Part shown: positions 8,453 to 16,882 of the stretch, piece after piece
Numbering within the stretch: position 1 is the stretch's first letter
Layout of the letters: each line of letters starts with the position of its first letter
Assembly (NCBI GenBank): GCA_033238645.1
Contig: BQXR01000005.1
Coordinates: 1-64,000, forward strand
Direction of reading: 5' to 3'
Length of the DNA: 64,000 nucleotides
DNA from: Thiomicrorhabdus sp033238645
GTDB taxonomy: Bacteria > Pseudomonadota > Gammaproteobacteria > Thiomicrospirales > Thiomicrospiraceae
Notes under the pieces: generated by a model
Seen by the model: the letters and a program-made list of their open reading frames with translations, nothing else
The model's database searches: none
Told to the model about the DNA's origin: nothing
Position numbers and translations under genes: made by a program

Positions 8453-9106
8453 ATGGCACTCGCAATTTTTGACTTAGACAACACGCTTATTGGTAATGAT
8501 AGTGACTTTCTGTGGGGTGAGTTTTTAGTCGCCAACAACTACGTTGATGCGGAATTTTTTGCCGAACAGAATGCCCAGTTCTATGAAGACTATAAAGCGG
8601 GCAGTCTTGATATTATGGCTTATCAGCGCTTTGCTCTAAAGCCGCTGAGTGAACAAAGTATGGAGACACTTGCTGATTGGCATGCGCAATTTATGCAAGC
8701 TTATATTGAGCCAATTATTCTGCCAAAGGCACAAGCACTGGTTGATGAACATAAATCCAAAGGTGACCGCGTAATGATTATCACGGCAACTAATACCTTT
8801 ATTACACGCCCTATTGGTGAACGTTACGGCATTACGGAACTGCTTGGTACTGAAGGAGAAGTGAAAGATAATCGCTACACGGGTGAAGTCGCAGGTGTGC
8901 CTACCTTTCAAGCGGGTAAAGTCACGCGTCTGAATGAGTGGCTTAAGCAGGAAGATGAGAGTTTGCAAGGCAGTTATTTTTATTCTGACTCACATAATGA
9001 TCTGGCGCTATTAGAGATCGTAGACTTCCCTGTGGTTGTAGATGCTGATGAGACCTTGCAAAAAATTGCTAAAGAGAAGCAGTGGACAGCCATCAGTTTA
9101 AGATAG
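8453..9106 (+). CDS. HAD-superfamily phosphatase, subfamily IB
   Basis: Cytoplasmic phosphohydrolase of 217 residues. HAD motif I is FDLDNTLIG (Asp7 nucleophile, Asp9), motif II is IITATNTF near residue 106, and motif III/IV is the SDSHNDLALLE segment near 180. The helical cap between motifs I and II is of the SerB-like IB type. Substrate unknown; relatives are annotated as HAD-IB or phosphoserine-phosphatase-like hydrolases. AAGGATCTC lies upstream. It stands alone between a putative promoter and a strong terminator, with a TTTTATACCCCTT repeat just after its stop. Confidence 0.88.
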   Translation: MALAIFDLDNTLIGNDSDFLWGEFLVANNYVDAEFFAEQNAQFYEDYKAGSLDIMAYQRFALKPLSEQSMETLADWHAQFMQAYIEPIILPKAQALVDEHKSKGDRVMIITATNTFITRPIGERYGITELLGTEGEVKDNRYTGEVAGVPTFQAGKVTRLNEWLKQEDESLQGSYFYSDSHNDLALLEIVDFPVVVDADETLQKIAKEKQWTAISLR

Positions 9107-9125
9107 TTTGCTTAAGAGAATTCCC

Positions 9126-9145
9126 TGCTTTTATACCCCTTGTGG
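9126..9145 (+). repeat. TGCTTTTATACCCCTTGTGG repeat, copy 1
   Basis: Twenty-base string identical to the copy at 51315-51334 and closely similar to 14447-14466 and 63981-64000. It is preceded by CCC and lies 20 bases after the HAD gene stop. Confidence 0.8.
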
Positions 9146-9173
9146 TTACCCCATTGTAGAATCCAATTTTAAA

Positions 9174-9222
9174 CAAACTAAAAAGCCGCTAAGAAGAAAC
9201 TCCTTAGCGGCTTTTTAGTTTG
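9174..9222. terminator. Bidirectional terminator with perfect 20-bp arms
   Basis: CAAACTAAAAAGCCGCTAAG (9174-9193) is the exact inverted complement of 9203-9222, with a 9-base loop. T-runs on both strands serve the converging HAD and flavodoxin genes. Confidence 0.92.
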
Positions 9223-9249
9223 AGCTTTTAAAGTAAGTCTAAAGTGGAG

Positions 9250-9765
9250 CTAAAAGTCCATCTCTTCTTTAATCTGCTCAATCCAGTCATTAATACGACC
9301 GTCTGTTAACTCTGGCTCTTGATCTTCATCAATACCAAGACCGACAAAAAACTCCTCATCAGGAGTAACTGCTTTTGATTCATCAAACTCAAAACCATCA
9401 GTAGAAGTATAACCCGCTGGGACAGCACCACTCTCAAGTGCGATATCATGCATAAGACCCATCGCATCTAAAAAGTATTCAGAGTAATCTGCTTGATCAC
9501 CTAATCCAAAACAAGCAACGGTCTTACCTGTAAAATCTACTTTTTTAAACTCTTCCCAAAAATCATCCCAGCTACTCTGCAATTCACCATAATACCAGGT
9601 TGGCTGACCTAAAATAATTTTGTCGTACTTGGCAAAATCATCAACACCTGCAGTCGCGATATCATGAACTTCAACAATATCTGCACCAATTTTATCTTTG
9701 ATAATATCCGCTACACGCTCTGTATTTCCAGTATCCGTGCCATAAAACAGGCCAATCTTACTCAT
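9250..9765 (-). CDS. fldA: Flavodoxin, long-chain
   Basis: FMN-binding low-potential electron carrier of about 171 residues. The FMN phosphate loop is GTDTGNTE near the N-terminus (residues 9-16), then the isoalloxazine-binding QPTWYYGE and LGDQADYSEYF segments; the extra loop marks a long-chain flavodoxin. A TTG codon two codons upstream could start the frame, but ATG at 9765 has AAGGA eight bases upstream. The C-terminus is acidic, as is usual. In other bacteria flavodoxin replaces ferredoxin under iron limitation; I see no clear Fur box here. Confidence 0.95.
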   Translation of the reverse strand: MSKIGLFYGTDTGNTERVADIIKDKIGADIVEVHDIATAGVDDFAKYDKIILGQPTWYYGELQSSWDDFWEEFKKVDFTGKTVACFGLGDQADYSEYFLDAMGLMHDIALESGAVPAGYTSTDGFEFDESKAVTPDEEFFVGLGIDEDQEPELTDGRINDWIEQIKEEMDF

Positions 9766-9975
9766 TCTCAATCCTTATGTATATCCCGAAAACGGTGTTA
9801 ATTTAAAGCTAAACTATACCAAGCTATTTGCCAAACTATTGGAACCGATCTGGAACCTATTAGACAAATCTTGTAAAATCAGTGCATACTAAAACAATAT
9901 TTAAAGCCTATTACAATTTTTTTTACAAAAAAGTAACGCTTTATCATTAAAAAGATCCAAACCACACTTAACTAT

Positions 9976-10191
9976 ATGAAAAAATCAGATATTATCGACT
10001 GCTTTAAATGCCGTCATATGTACATTACCTGGGAAGTAAACAATCCCAGAGGTTGCAAAGCATTTGGATTTAAAACCAGCAAAATTCCCAGCGCGGTTGT
10101 TATGGAAAATTCCGGTGAACCTTGCTTAAAATTCAGCCCAAAGCACCCAATAAATCAAAAACAAAAAAAGCGTGATGGCTGGATTGCCTAA
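9976..10191 (+). CDS. Small conserved Cys-rich protein (zinc-ribbon-like)
   Basis: 71-residue protein with CFKC near residue 10, then Cys27 in PRGCKAFGF and Cys50 in GEPCLKF. These four cysteines could bind zinc. Short proteins of this kind are widely conserved in proteobacteria and are sometimes mislabelled uracil-DNA glycosylase, although no glycosylase motif is present. Function unknown. It is monocistronic between flavodoxin and ampD, with no strong ribosome-binding site visible. Confidence 0.75.
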   Translation: MKKSDIIDCFKCRHMYITWEVNNPRGCKAFGFKTSKIPSAVVMENSGEPCLKFSPKHPINQKQKKRDGWIA

Positions 10192-10257
10192 ATGCGCTTT
10201 CTCTTAATTAACCTTAACGCCAAGCTATCTTTAAATCTGTTAAAACAGTACTTCCAG

Positions 10258-10836
10258 CTAAGACTCTAAGAGACGATTTAAAGATGCCCACATAAAATAT
10301 GGGCCTGGATCTGTTTTACGGCCTGGCGCAATATCGCTATGCCCCACTACATTGTGCTCACTCAAGCTCGGGTAAACTAACCACAAGGCTTTAATCACTT
10401 CTGACAGGCTCAAATATTGACTCATCGTAAAACTCGTATGATCAGAACCCTCTAACTCTATGCCTATCGAAAAGTCATTACAGGCGCTCCTCTCTTTATA
10501 ACAAGATAGGCCTGCATGCCAAGCTCTTTGATTAAAAGGTACATATTGAATCATACTGCCATCACGTCTAATCAGCAGATGCGCTGAGACCCTTAACCCC
10601 TCTATCTCTCTAAAGAAAGGATCCTCTTCAGGGTTCAGGCAGTTGGTAAAAAGCTGAGTAATTTGCGAACCACCAAATTGATTGGGTGGCAAACTGATAT
10701 TGTGAACGACGATTAACTCAGGCGCTTGACCATTAGGCCTTGAATCACAATTTGGGCTTGGAATATAAGCGCCAGCATCAATCAAACCCGTTTCTGGTCG
10801 CACTTTATAGTAAGATTCTATTTTTTGTAAATTCAT
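10258..10836 (-). CDS. ampD: 1,6-anhydro-N-acetylmuramyl-L-alanine amidase
   Basis: Cytoplasmic zinc amidase that cleaves the peptide from anhydro-muropeptides during cell-wall recycling. 192 residues. Zinc ligands are expected at His45 (VVHNISLPP), His166 (VGHSDIAPGRKTDPGP) and Asp176, with IGIELEGSD around 125-133 contributing the family core. No signal peptide, which separates it from AmiD/AmpDh2. It is divergent from nadC, as in several gammaproteobacteria. The two lytic transglycosylases elsewhere in the window would generate its substrates. Confidence 0.95.
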   Translation of the reverse strand: MNLQKIESYYKVRPETGLIDAGAYIPSPNCDSRPNGQAPELIVVHNISLPPNQFGGSQITQLFTNCLNPEEDPFFREIEGLRVSAHLLIRRDGSMIQYVPFNQRAWHAGLSCYKERSACNDFSIGIELEGSDHTSFTMSQYLSLSEVIKALWLVYPSLSEHNVVGHSDIAPGRKTDPGPYFMWASLNRLLES

Positions 10837-10850
10837 CTATTTAGTATACG

Positions 10851-10880
10851 TTAATCAATCGGTTTTTTATTAGGTATAAT
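10851..10880 (+). promoter_or_regulatory. Putative nadC promoter
   Basis: TATAAT at 10875-10880 with TTAATC at 10851-10856 (18-base spacing) in the ampD-nadC divergent gap. The -10 is perfect and the -35 is poor. Confidence 0.5.
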
Positions 10881-10969
10881 ACGGCTTATTCTTTTAATCT
10901 GAGAAGTGTGCAAGCCTTTAACTACGCCTACTTTAAGGTTGATTTATCCAATTACATGAAACTTGAATA

Positions 10970-11815
10970 ATGAATGATATTAACTATTTTGAAAACCTAG
11001 AAACTTGTGTTTCTACTGCGCTAATGGAAGATATCCAAAGTGGTGATTTAACCGCCAGCCTGATTCCAGAAAGTACACAAGCAGATGCCCGTATTATCTG
11101 CCGTGAAAATGCCGTTATTTGTGGTCGCCCTTGGTTTGATGAGGTATTTAGACAAGTAGACCCTTCAATCAAAATTGATTGGGCTTGTGAAGAAGGTGAG
11201 TCTGTTCAAGCAGATCAACTACTATGCACCATTACTGGTTCTGCTCGTAATATCTTGACAGCCGAAAGAAGTGCTTTGAATTTTTTACAGACCTTTTCAG
11301 CAACTGCAACGGTCACCGCGCAGTATGTTGCCAAGTTAGCAGGCTCAAGAACCCAACTTTTAGATACACGCAAAACAATCCCAGGCCTACGCCTAGCACA
11401 GAAGTATGCCGTTGCTTGTGGCGGTGCAACTAACCACCGTATTGGACTCTACGATGCTATTTTAATCAAAGAGAACCACATTATGGCGGCAGGCAGTATT
11501 CAGCAAGCCGTCTCCACAGCTAAACAAAACCACCCTGACATTACCGTTGAAGTTGAAACTGAAAATTTAGATGAAGTTCGACAAGCCTTAGAAGCGGGTG
11601 CCGATATTATTATGCTCGATAATTTTACGCTGCTAATGATGGCTAAAGCTGTTGATTTAGTTGCTCGTAAAGCGAAGCTAGAAGTTTCTGGCAATGTTGA
11701 ACTAGAACACCTTTCAGAGCTAGTGGATACACAAGTTGATTTTATTTCAACAGGGGCAATCACTAAGCACATTAAAGCGATAGACCTATCCATGCGCTTT
11801 GATATGAACAAATAA
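10970..11815 (+). CDS. nadC: Nicotinate-nucleotide pyrophosphorylase (carboxylating)
   Basis: Quinolinate phosphoribosyltransferase: quinolinate plus PRPP gives nicotinate mononucleotide, CO2 and PPi in de novo NAD synthesis. 281 residues. Family segments are visible in order: ALMEDIQSGDLTA at the N-terminus, LDTRKTIPGLR near 138, HRIGLYDAILIKENH near 160, VEVETENLDE near 195, DIIMLDNF near 215 and VSGNV near 240. Together with nadE in this window it gives two steps of NAD biosynthesis, although they are not in one operon. The start ATG is preceded by AACTTGAATA without a strong Shine-Dalgarno sequence. Confidence 0.95.
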   Translation: MNDINYFENLETCVSTALMEDIQSGDLTASLIPESTQADARIICRENAVICGRPWFDEVFRQVDPSIKIDWACEEGESVQADQLLCTITGSARNILTAERSALNFLQTFSATATVTAQYVAKLAGSRTQLLDTRKTIPGLRLAQKYAVACGGATNHRIGLYDAILIKENHIMAAGSIQQAVSTAKQNHPDITVEVETENLDEVRQALEAGADIIMLDNFTLLMMAKAVDLVARKAKLEVSGNVELEHLSELVDTQVDFISTGAITKHIKAIDLSMRFDMNK

Positions 11816-11879
11816 CTATCATCAGATTTAAAAGATACAGTTAGACCCTATATATAATAAAAACAGGTTAAATAAACTC

Positions 11880-13868
11880 GTGAACGAACACCTTCTTCTA
11901 CAGATTGTCTTGCTACTCGGTATTGCCGTCATTACCGTGTCTGTCTCTCGACGACTCCACTTTCCACCAATTCTGGCCTATATTATCGTCGGAATGATTG
12001 TTGGACCTTACGGTTTCAGCTTTATCGAGAAGGAAGAGACAATTTCCCTGCTTGCAGAATTTGGTATTGTCTTTTTACTATTTGCCATTGGGTTAGAGTT
12101 TTCTATCTCACAGATGATCTCTATGCGCAAACAGGTATTTGGTCTAGGTACTGCGCAGGTACTCACCACTGGAAGTGTCGTCTATCTCATTGGTTGGGCT
12201 GCAGGCCTTGATACGAATACCAATATTGTAATTGCAAGTGCTTTTGCCCTCTCCTCTACTGCCATTGTGATTAAACAGTTAACCGAACAATCTGAGATAC
12301 AGTCCAGGCATGGTCGCTCTACCGTAGGTATACTGATCTTTCAAGATATTATGGCGATCCCCCTGCTGATTTTAATTCCAGCACTTGCCCTAAGTACAGG
12401 CTCTGAAAACGCGCTTGCCTCAACACTAGGATTTGCCTTTTTAAAAGGGGTTTTAGTTGTACTGATCATGCACCTTATTGGTAAATATCTGCTTAAACCC
12501 CTATTTCATGAAGTCGCTTCCGCAAAATCTCAAGAGCTGTTTACCTTAACGGTATTAACCGTTGCATTAGGTGCCGCAGCCTTTACAGAAGAGATGGGAC
12601 TTTCCATGACGTTAGGGGCTTTCTTAGCTGGCATGATGCTCAGCGAAACAGAATATCGTCATCAAATTGAGTCCGATATTCGTCCTTTCCAAGACATCTT
12701 ACTGGGACTCTTCTTTGTTACCGTTGGGATGCTGATCTCCATTGACATCCTCATTAAACACTTCTGGCTAGTTATCTTAATTACCCTAGGAATCTTTGCG
12801 ATTAAAGGCAGTATTCTCTACTCAATCTCTCGCCTGTTTGGTAAAACACAAGGGGTATCAACCCGTGTTGCACTATCACTCTCTCAAGTAGGTGAGTTTG
12901 GTTTAGTGATTATCACGCTTGCTTTCACCTACAACTTACTGCCTGAAGAGAACGGTAATATTCTATTAACGGCGGCTGTTTTAAGCATGTCAATCTCTCC
13001 ATTTTTAGTTAAGTTCAATGGTCGTATCGCCAGAGTCCTCCACCCAACAACCTATAAAGAGAACCAGCAGGAGATTGAGAAGACAATTGAGATGGATACT
13101 CAACACCTCTCAAATCACGTTATCCTCTGTGGATTTGGGCGTGTTGGTCAGACAGTAGGTCGCTTGCTACACTTCTCTAACCAGCGTTTTCTGGCTTTAG
13201 ATATGGACATCCTTCGTGTAAACGAAGCCCATAATGCAGGAGAAAATGTATATTATGGTGATGCTGGTAAACAGACTATTTTACAAGCGGCGGCTCTAGA
13301 GAAGGCCAAGGTAGTCATGATTACGTTTAGTGATCTTCACTCTTCTATTAAAATCATCAAAACAATTCGTCAAATCAACCCTGATATTCCTATCCTGATT
13401 AGAACTGAGGACGATCAGAATCTAAATGACTTAATTGCAGCAGGTGCGACAGAGGTTATTCCTGATACATTTGAATCAAGCATTATGCTAGCGTCACACT
13501 TACTTCTTATGCTCGGACACCCTCCTCGAAAAGTTTTGAGATTAACCCGCAGCATTCGTCAAGATCGCTATCAACTATTAGAGAATTTCTATCCTGGTGA
13601 AGATACTAATATGCTGAAAAACCACCAGATTATGAAACATATTATTCACAGCATTCCTTTAGATGAGAGCTCTTTTGTGGTTGGCAAACGCTTAAAAGAG
13701 ATTGATATAGAGAAGCTAAAAGTCAGCATTAAAGCGATTAAACGTGGACAAGTGCGTGGAGAAAATCCATCTGATGATACGCTTCTTAAGGAGAACGATA
13801 GTATCGTTATTACAGGGCTTCCTGACAATGTTGAAAAGGCAGAGCTTTACTTTAAAGGCGGGGCTTAG
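11880..13868 (+). CDS. KefB/KefC-type cation:proton antiporter (CPA2) with TrkA-N and TrkA-C
   Basis: Inner-membrane monovalent cation/H+ antiporter of 662 residues. Residues about 1-385 contain roughly a dozen hydrophobic segments of the Na+/H+ exchanger fold. A cytosolic NAD-binding RCK domain follows (VILCGFGRVGQTVGRLL at about 415) and then a TrkA-C domain (about 580-655). The start is GTG at 11880, consistent with hydrophobic sequence beginning at once. It lies 64 bases downstream of nadC. A KefF-type ancillary subunit is not adjacent, so glutathione-gated potassium efflux is possible but not shown. Confidence 0.9.
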   Translation: MNEHLLLQIVLLLGIAVITVSVSRRLHFPPILAYIIVGMIVGPYGFSFIEKEETISLLAEFGIVFLLFAIGLEFSISQMISMRKQVFGLGTAQVLTTGSVVYLIGWAAGLDTNTNIVIASAFALSSTAIVIKQLTEQSEIQSRHGRSTVGILIFQDIMAIPLLILIPALALSTGSENALASTLGFAFLKGVLVVLIMHLIGKYLLKPLFHEVASAKSQELFTLTVLTVALGAAAFTEEMGLSMTLGAFLAGMMLSETEYRHQIESDIRPFQDILLGLFFVTVGMLISIDILIKHFWLVILITLGIFAIKGSILYSISRLFGKTQGVSTRVALSLSQVGEFGLVIITLAFTYNLLPEENGNILLTAAVLSMSISPFLVKFNGRIARVLHPTTYKENQQEIEKTIEMDTQHLSNHVILCGFGRVGQTVGRLLHFSNQRFLALDMDILRVNEAHNAGENVYYGDAGKQTILQAAALEKAKVVMITFSDLHSSIKIIKTIRQINPDIPILIRTEDDQNLNDLIAAGATEVIPDTFESSIMLASHLLLMLGHPPRKVLRLTRSIRQDRYQLLENFYPGEDTNMLKNHQIMKHIIHSIPLDESSFVVGKRLKEIDIEKLKVSIKAIKRGQVRGENPSDDTLLKENDSIVITGLPDNVEKAELYFKGGA

Positions 13869-13930
13869 TCACCTTTTACTATAAGGTTGAATCTAATCTT
13901 AAGGCAATACAACCTTAAGATGATTCAATT

Positions 13931-14707
13931 TTAAAGCGGCTCAATCCAAATAAATGATGCTATTCGTCCTGTTCGACCTGAGCGCCTGTAAGAAAAAAAC
14001 TGCTCATCATCGTAGGTACAGTGATCTCCACCATAGACAGCAGATACACCTAGGCCATTCAACTCCTTAGTCACAATCCCTGGTAGGTCTGCTAGATACT
14101 TGCCCTCTTTTCCTTCAATTGGCATAAAAAAGTCTCTGTTAGCAATATCCCTTAAAACAAATGCGTCTAAAACATCTTGCCCGACTTCGAAGTGTTTAAC
14201 ACTGATTGCAGGGCCAATCCAAGCCATTAACTGCTCAGGCTGGCAGCCTTCTTTACCCCTAAATTCAGCAATGGTTTTACTCACAATCCCCTTCTGTAAA
14301 CCTTTCCACCCTGCATGAATCGCAGATACCACTGTTCCTGATTGGTTCGTGATTAAGATGGGTAGACAATCTGCGGTCATCACCAAAGAGACTAAATTTT
14401 CTTTAGTTGTCCATGATGCATCAGCTAAAGGTGGGATCCCCCCCCCTACTTTTATGCCCCTTTCGGGTACAAAATTGATAAGCTGAATTGCATGATCAGT
14501 ATGCTGCTGATCTAGCCAGAAGGGTTCCGAAGGGAGGTGTGCCAGCTCAGTAAGGCGCTGACGATTCGTGGCGACATCATGAGGATTGTCTCCAACATGA
14601 AGTGCTAAATTAAATGTGTCATAAGGGAGTTGGCTCACCCCACCTTGACGGGTGGTAGCGTAAGATTTTATATGGGCTGGAGCAGGCCAGTTAGGCAAGA
14701 TAAACAT
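13931..14707 (-). CDS. pgeF: Purine nucleoside phosphorylase / peptidoglycan editing factor PgeF (YfiH)
   Basis: Laccase-domain (DUF152) protein of about 258 residues. Family landmarks are YATTRQGGVS at the N-terminus, DQQHTD near 70, a Cys in TADCLPIL near 120, and HAGWKG near 138; these His/Cys residues form the metal site. E. coli YfiH is linked to correct peptide composition of peptidoglycan, and relatives have nucleoside phosphorylase activity. A GTG at 14719 has no usable spacing to its AAGGAA, so ATG at 14707 is preferred. It follows rluD by about 33 bases, as in E. coli. A 9-C tract plus TTTTATG repeat lies inside the frame and encodes VGGGIPP. Confidence 0.92.
   Translation of the reverse strand: MFILPNWPAPAHIKSYATTRQGGVSQLPYDTFNLALHVGDNPHDVATNRQRLTELAHLPSEPFWLDQQHTDHAIQLINFVPERGIKVGGGIPPLADASWTTKENLVSLVMTADCLPILITNQSGTVVSAIHAGWKGLQKGIVSKTIAEFRGKEGCQPEQLMAWIGPAISVKHFEVGQDVLDAFVLRDIANRDFFMPIEGKEGKYLADLPGIVTKELNGLGVSAVYGGDHCTYDDEQFFSYRRSGRTGRIASFIWIEPL
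14438..14466 (+). repeat. C9 plus TACTTTTATGCCCCTTTCGG repeat, copy 2, inside pgeF
   Basis: Nine Cs (14438-14446) run into a 20-base string that matches 9126-9145 and 51315-51334 at 16 of 20 positions. It is within the pgeF coding frame on the opposite strand, so the run encodes consecutive Gly residues. Confidence 0.7.
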
Positions 14708-14740
14708 TAGTATTGCCACTTCCTTGCGATTAAAGCTAAT

Positions 14741-15784
14741 TTAATCAGGAATATCTTCATCAGTCACAAATTGAACCTCAACACCATAATCATAGTCAAA
14801 ACCATCATCACCTTTCATTTTCGACTCAAAAATTTCAACATCTTCACGTAGAACATCAATCAGCTCAAACATATCGTCAGGCATCTCCGCCTTCCACTTC
14901 ATTATTCGCCCTGTAACAGGATGAGTAAAACTCAGTGCACCCGCATGCAGCGCTTGGCGCTTAAAGTTACGCAGATAATCAACAAACTCTTCCATCATCT
15001 TCTTTGGCATTCTAAAACGCTTACCATAGACCTGATCACCGACTAACGGATAGCCCAAGAAGGCCATATGCACGCGAATTTGGTGCGTACGCCCTGTCTC
15101 AAGTTTTACACGAATACGCGTGTAATCTCTAAAACGCTCTAGAACACGATAGTGAGAAACGGACTCTTTGCCACCAAACTTTAGAACGGCCATTTTAGTA
15201 CGATCTTTTGGACTACGGCCAATCAACTCATCAACCGTACCACCAGCCGACAACTTACCAACCACAACCGCATCATAGATTCTTTCAACATCGTGACGCT
15301 GAAGTTGATCAACCAAATTAGTTTGTGCAGGAATTGTTTTTGCAACCACCATCAAACCAGAAGTGTCTTTATCTAAACGATGGACAATCCCTGCACGTGG
15401 CACGTCTCTTAATACAGGATTATAATGAAGCAATGCGTTCATTAAGGTGCCATCTGGATTACCAGCACCTGGGTGAACAACCATACCAACAGGCTTATTG
15501 ATAATCATGACTGCATCATCCTCATAGACAATATTGATTGGAATATCTTGAGCAGGTGCATTTAGATCACTGACAATCTCAACTAAAAGCTCTACTTCTT
15601 CGCCACCTAAAACAGGCTGCTTAGGCTTAGTCCAAACCTCACCATCAACTTTCACATTGCCATCTTTTATCCACTGCTGGATTCGGCTTCTGGAATACTC
15701 AGAAAATAGTGGTACTATCGCGATATCTAATCGATCACCCAGAGCACTATGGGAAATGGTTGCTGTTAATGTTTCTTTATTCAA
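14741..15784 (-). CDS. rluD: 23S rRNA pseudouridine synthase (1911/1915/1917)
   Basis: Isomerises uridines in helix 69 of 23S rRNA. 347 residues: an N-terminal S4 RNA-binding domain (RLDIAIVPLFSEYSRSRIQ, about 18-36, then KVDG) and a pseudouridine synthase domain with catalytic Asp in HRLDKDTSGLMVV (about 138). GRTHQIRVH near 230 is also diagnostic. The C-terminus carries an unusual acidic tail of about 30 residues ending in DEDIPD. It is divergent from bamD and followed by pgeF, the same gene neighbourhood as in E. coli. Confidence 0.95.
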   Translation of the reverse strand: MNKETLTATISHSALGDRLDIAIVPLFSEYSRSRIQQWIKDGNVKVDGEVWTKPKQPVLGGEEVELLVEIVSDLNAPAQDIPINIVYEDDAVMIINKPVGMVVHPGAGNPDGTLMNALLHYNPVLRDVPRAGIVHRLDKDTSGLMVVAKTIPAQTNLVDQLQRHDVERIYDAVVVGKLSAGGTVDELIGRSPKDRTKMAVLKFGGKESVSHYRVLERFRDYTRIRVKLETGRTHQIRVHMAFLGYPLVGDQVYGKRFRMPKKMMEEFVDYLRNFKRQALHAGALSFTHPVTGRIMKWKAEMPDDMFELIDVLREDVEIFESKMKGDDGFDYDYGVEVQFVTDEDIPD

Positions 15785-15923
15785 TTGAATAACCTTAATA
15801 TCTATTTCGCCCTACAACCGCTCTAGTAAATAAAGCAATTATGTAAAGGTCATGTGATTGGAGTTTCTTTAAGTATGATACAATCGTATCAATTTCGATT
15901 AATGCATATTGTACCTAAGAAAC

Positions 15924-16769
15924 ATGAAAAAAACGCTGTTATCCGCCCTGTTAATTACAACCTTTAGTTTACAAGGTTGCTCAACCCTCTCTGCACTGGC
16001 TCCAAAGCTAGATTCTGAAAAAACTGTCGATGAATTTTATGATGTTGCAACCACGGCTTTTGAGGAGCAACGCTGGGATGCCGCTATTGCAAGTTATGAA
16101 AAACTAAAGTCTTTCTATCCTTACGGTGACTATGCAGAGCAGAGTTATTTAGAGCTCGCTTACGCCTATTATAAATATGATGAAGATGAGTCGGCTATTA
16201 TTGAATTGGATGAATTTATTCGTCTGTTCCCTAAACATCCAAGTATTGCTTATGCATACTATTTAAAAGCACTGGCAGCAGACTCTGTTAACCAAAGCTG
16301 GTTGGATAAGTTTATAACCGATCCCGCTTCACGTGACAGTACAGCAACCGTTAGAGCTTTCCGCTACTACAGCGATGTATTAAATAAGTTCCCACAGAGT
16401 GAATTTGCTTCAAAAGCAAGCCAGAGACTGATTATCTTACGTAACCAGATGGCACGTCACGAACTACAAGTAGCTCAGTTTTACTTTAAAAGACAAGCTT
16501 ATTTAGCCGCCGTAAACCGTGGTCGATATATTTTAGAGAACTATCCTCGTTCTTCTGTGACGCTGGATACATTAACCATGTTAGAAATGGCCTATGGAAA
16601 GCTGAAAATGCCCGAAGTGATGGCTGATATCAGAAGCGTTCATGATCTTAACTCAACAACAGAAGAGACCTCTCCTATAGCTGAGTCTACAGATACCCCC
16701 CCTGCTCAAAAGAGCAATAAAAGCTGGTGGCAATCAATAACAGAGTTCTTTGAAGGCGTCTCTAAATAA
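15924..16769 (+). CDS. bamD: Outer membrane assembly lipoprotein BamD
   Basis: Lipoprotein of the BAM complex that inserts beta-barrel proteins. About 281 residues. The lipobox LQGC (from ATG 15924) is followed by tetratricopeptide-like repeats: WDAAIASYEKLKSFYPYGDY, then ELDEFIRLFPKHPS, and two more pairs of helices. A TTG five codons upstream could start the frame, but the ATG gives a proper MKKTLL signal peptide. The C-terminal tail is Ser/Thr/Pro-rich; a C-tract motif at 16696 encodes its PPAQK. Divergent from rluD. Confidence 0.95.
   Translation: MKKTLLSALLITTFSLQGCSTLSALAPKLDSEKTVDEFYDVATTAFEEQRWDAAIASYEKLKSFYPYGDYAEQSYLELAYAYYKYDEDESAIIELDEFIRLFPKHPSIAYAYYLKALAADSVNQSWLDKFITDPASRDSTATVRAFRYYSDVLNKFPQSEFASKASQRLIILRNQMARHELQVAQFYFKRQAYLAAVNRGRYILENYPRSSVTLDTLTMLEMAYGKLKMPEVMADIRSVHDLNSTTEETSPIAESTDTPPAQKSNKSWWQSITEFFEGVSK
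16696..16718 (+). repeat. C-tract motif copy inside bamD (C7-TGCTCAAAAGAGCA)
   Basis: Seven Cs at 16696-16702 followed by TGCTCAAAAGAGCA, in which TGCTC pairs with GAGCA around AAAA. It is coding (Pro-Pro-Ala-Gln-Lys) near the BamD C-terminus, a region free to drift. Confidence 0.65.
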
Positions 16770-16798
16770 AAATCTAAAGATCTCTAATATTGTCCAAC

Positions 16799-16837
16799 AA
16801 AAAAGCCTGCTAATCATCTGATCAGCAGGCTTTTTTA
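16799..16837. terminator. Bidirectional terminator between bamD and nadE
   Basis: AAAAAAGCCTGCT pairs with AGCAGGCTTTTTT around a 12-base loop. It serves two converging genes. Confidence 0.9.
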
Positions 16838-16882
16838 TGGTATTTCTAAATATGAATAAAACCACTCTAAACTAAGAAAAAT

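Noticed and set aside
9976..10191. Uracil-DNA glycosylase label for the 71-residue Cys protein
   Set aside because: Far too short and no glycosylase motif; only a four-Cys pattern is visible.
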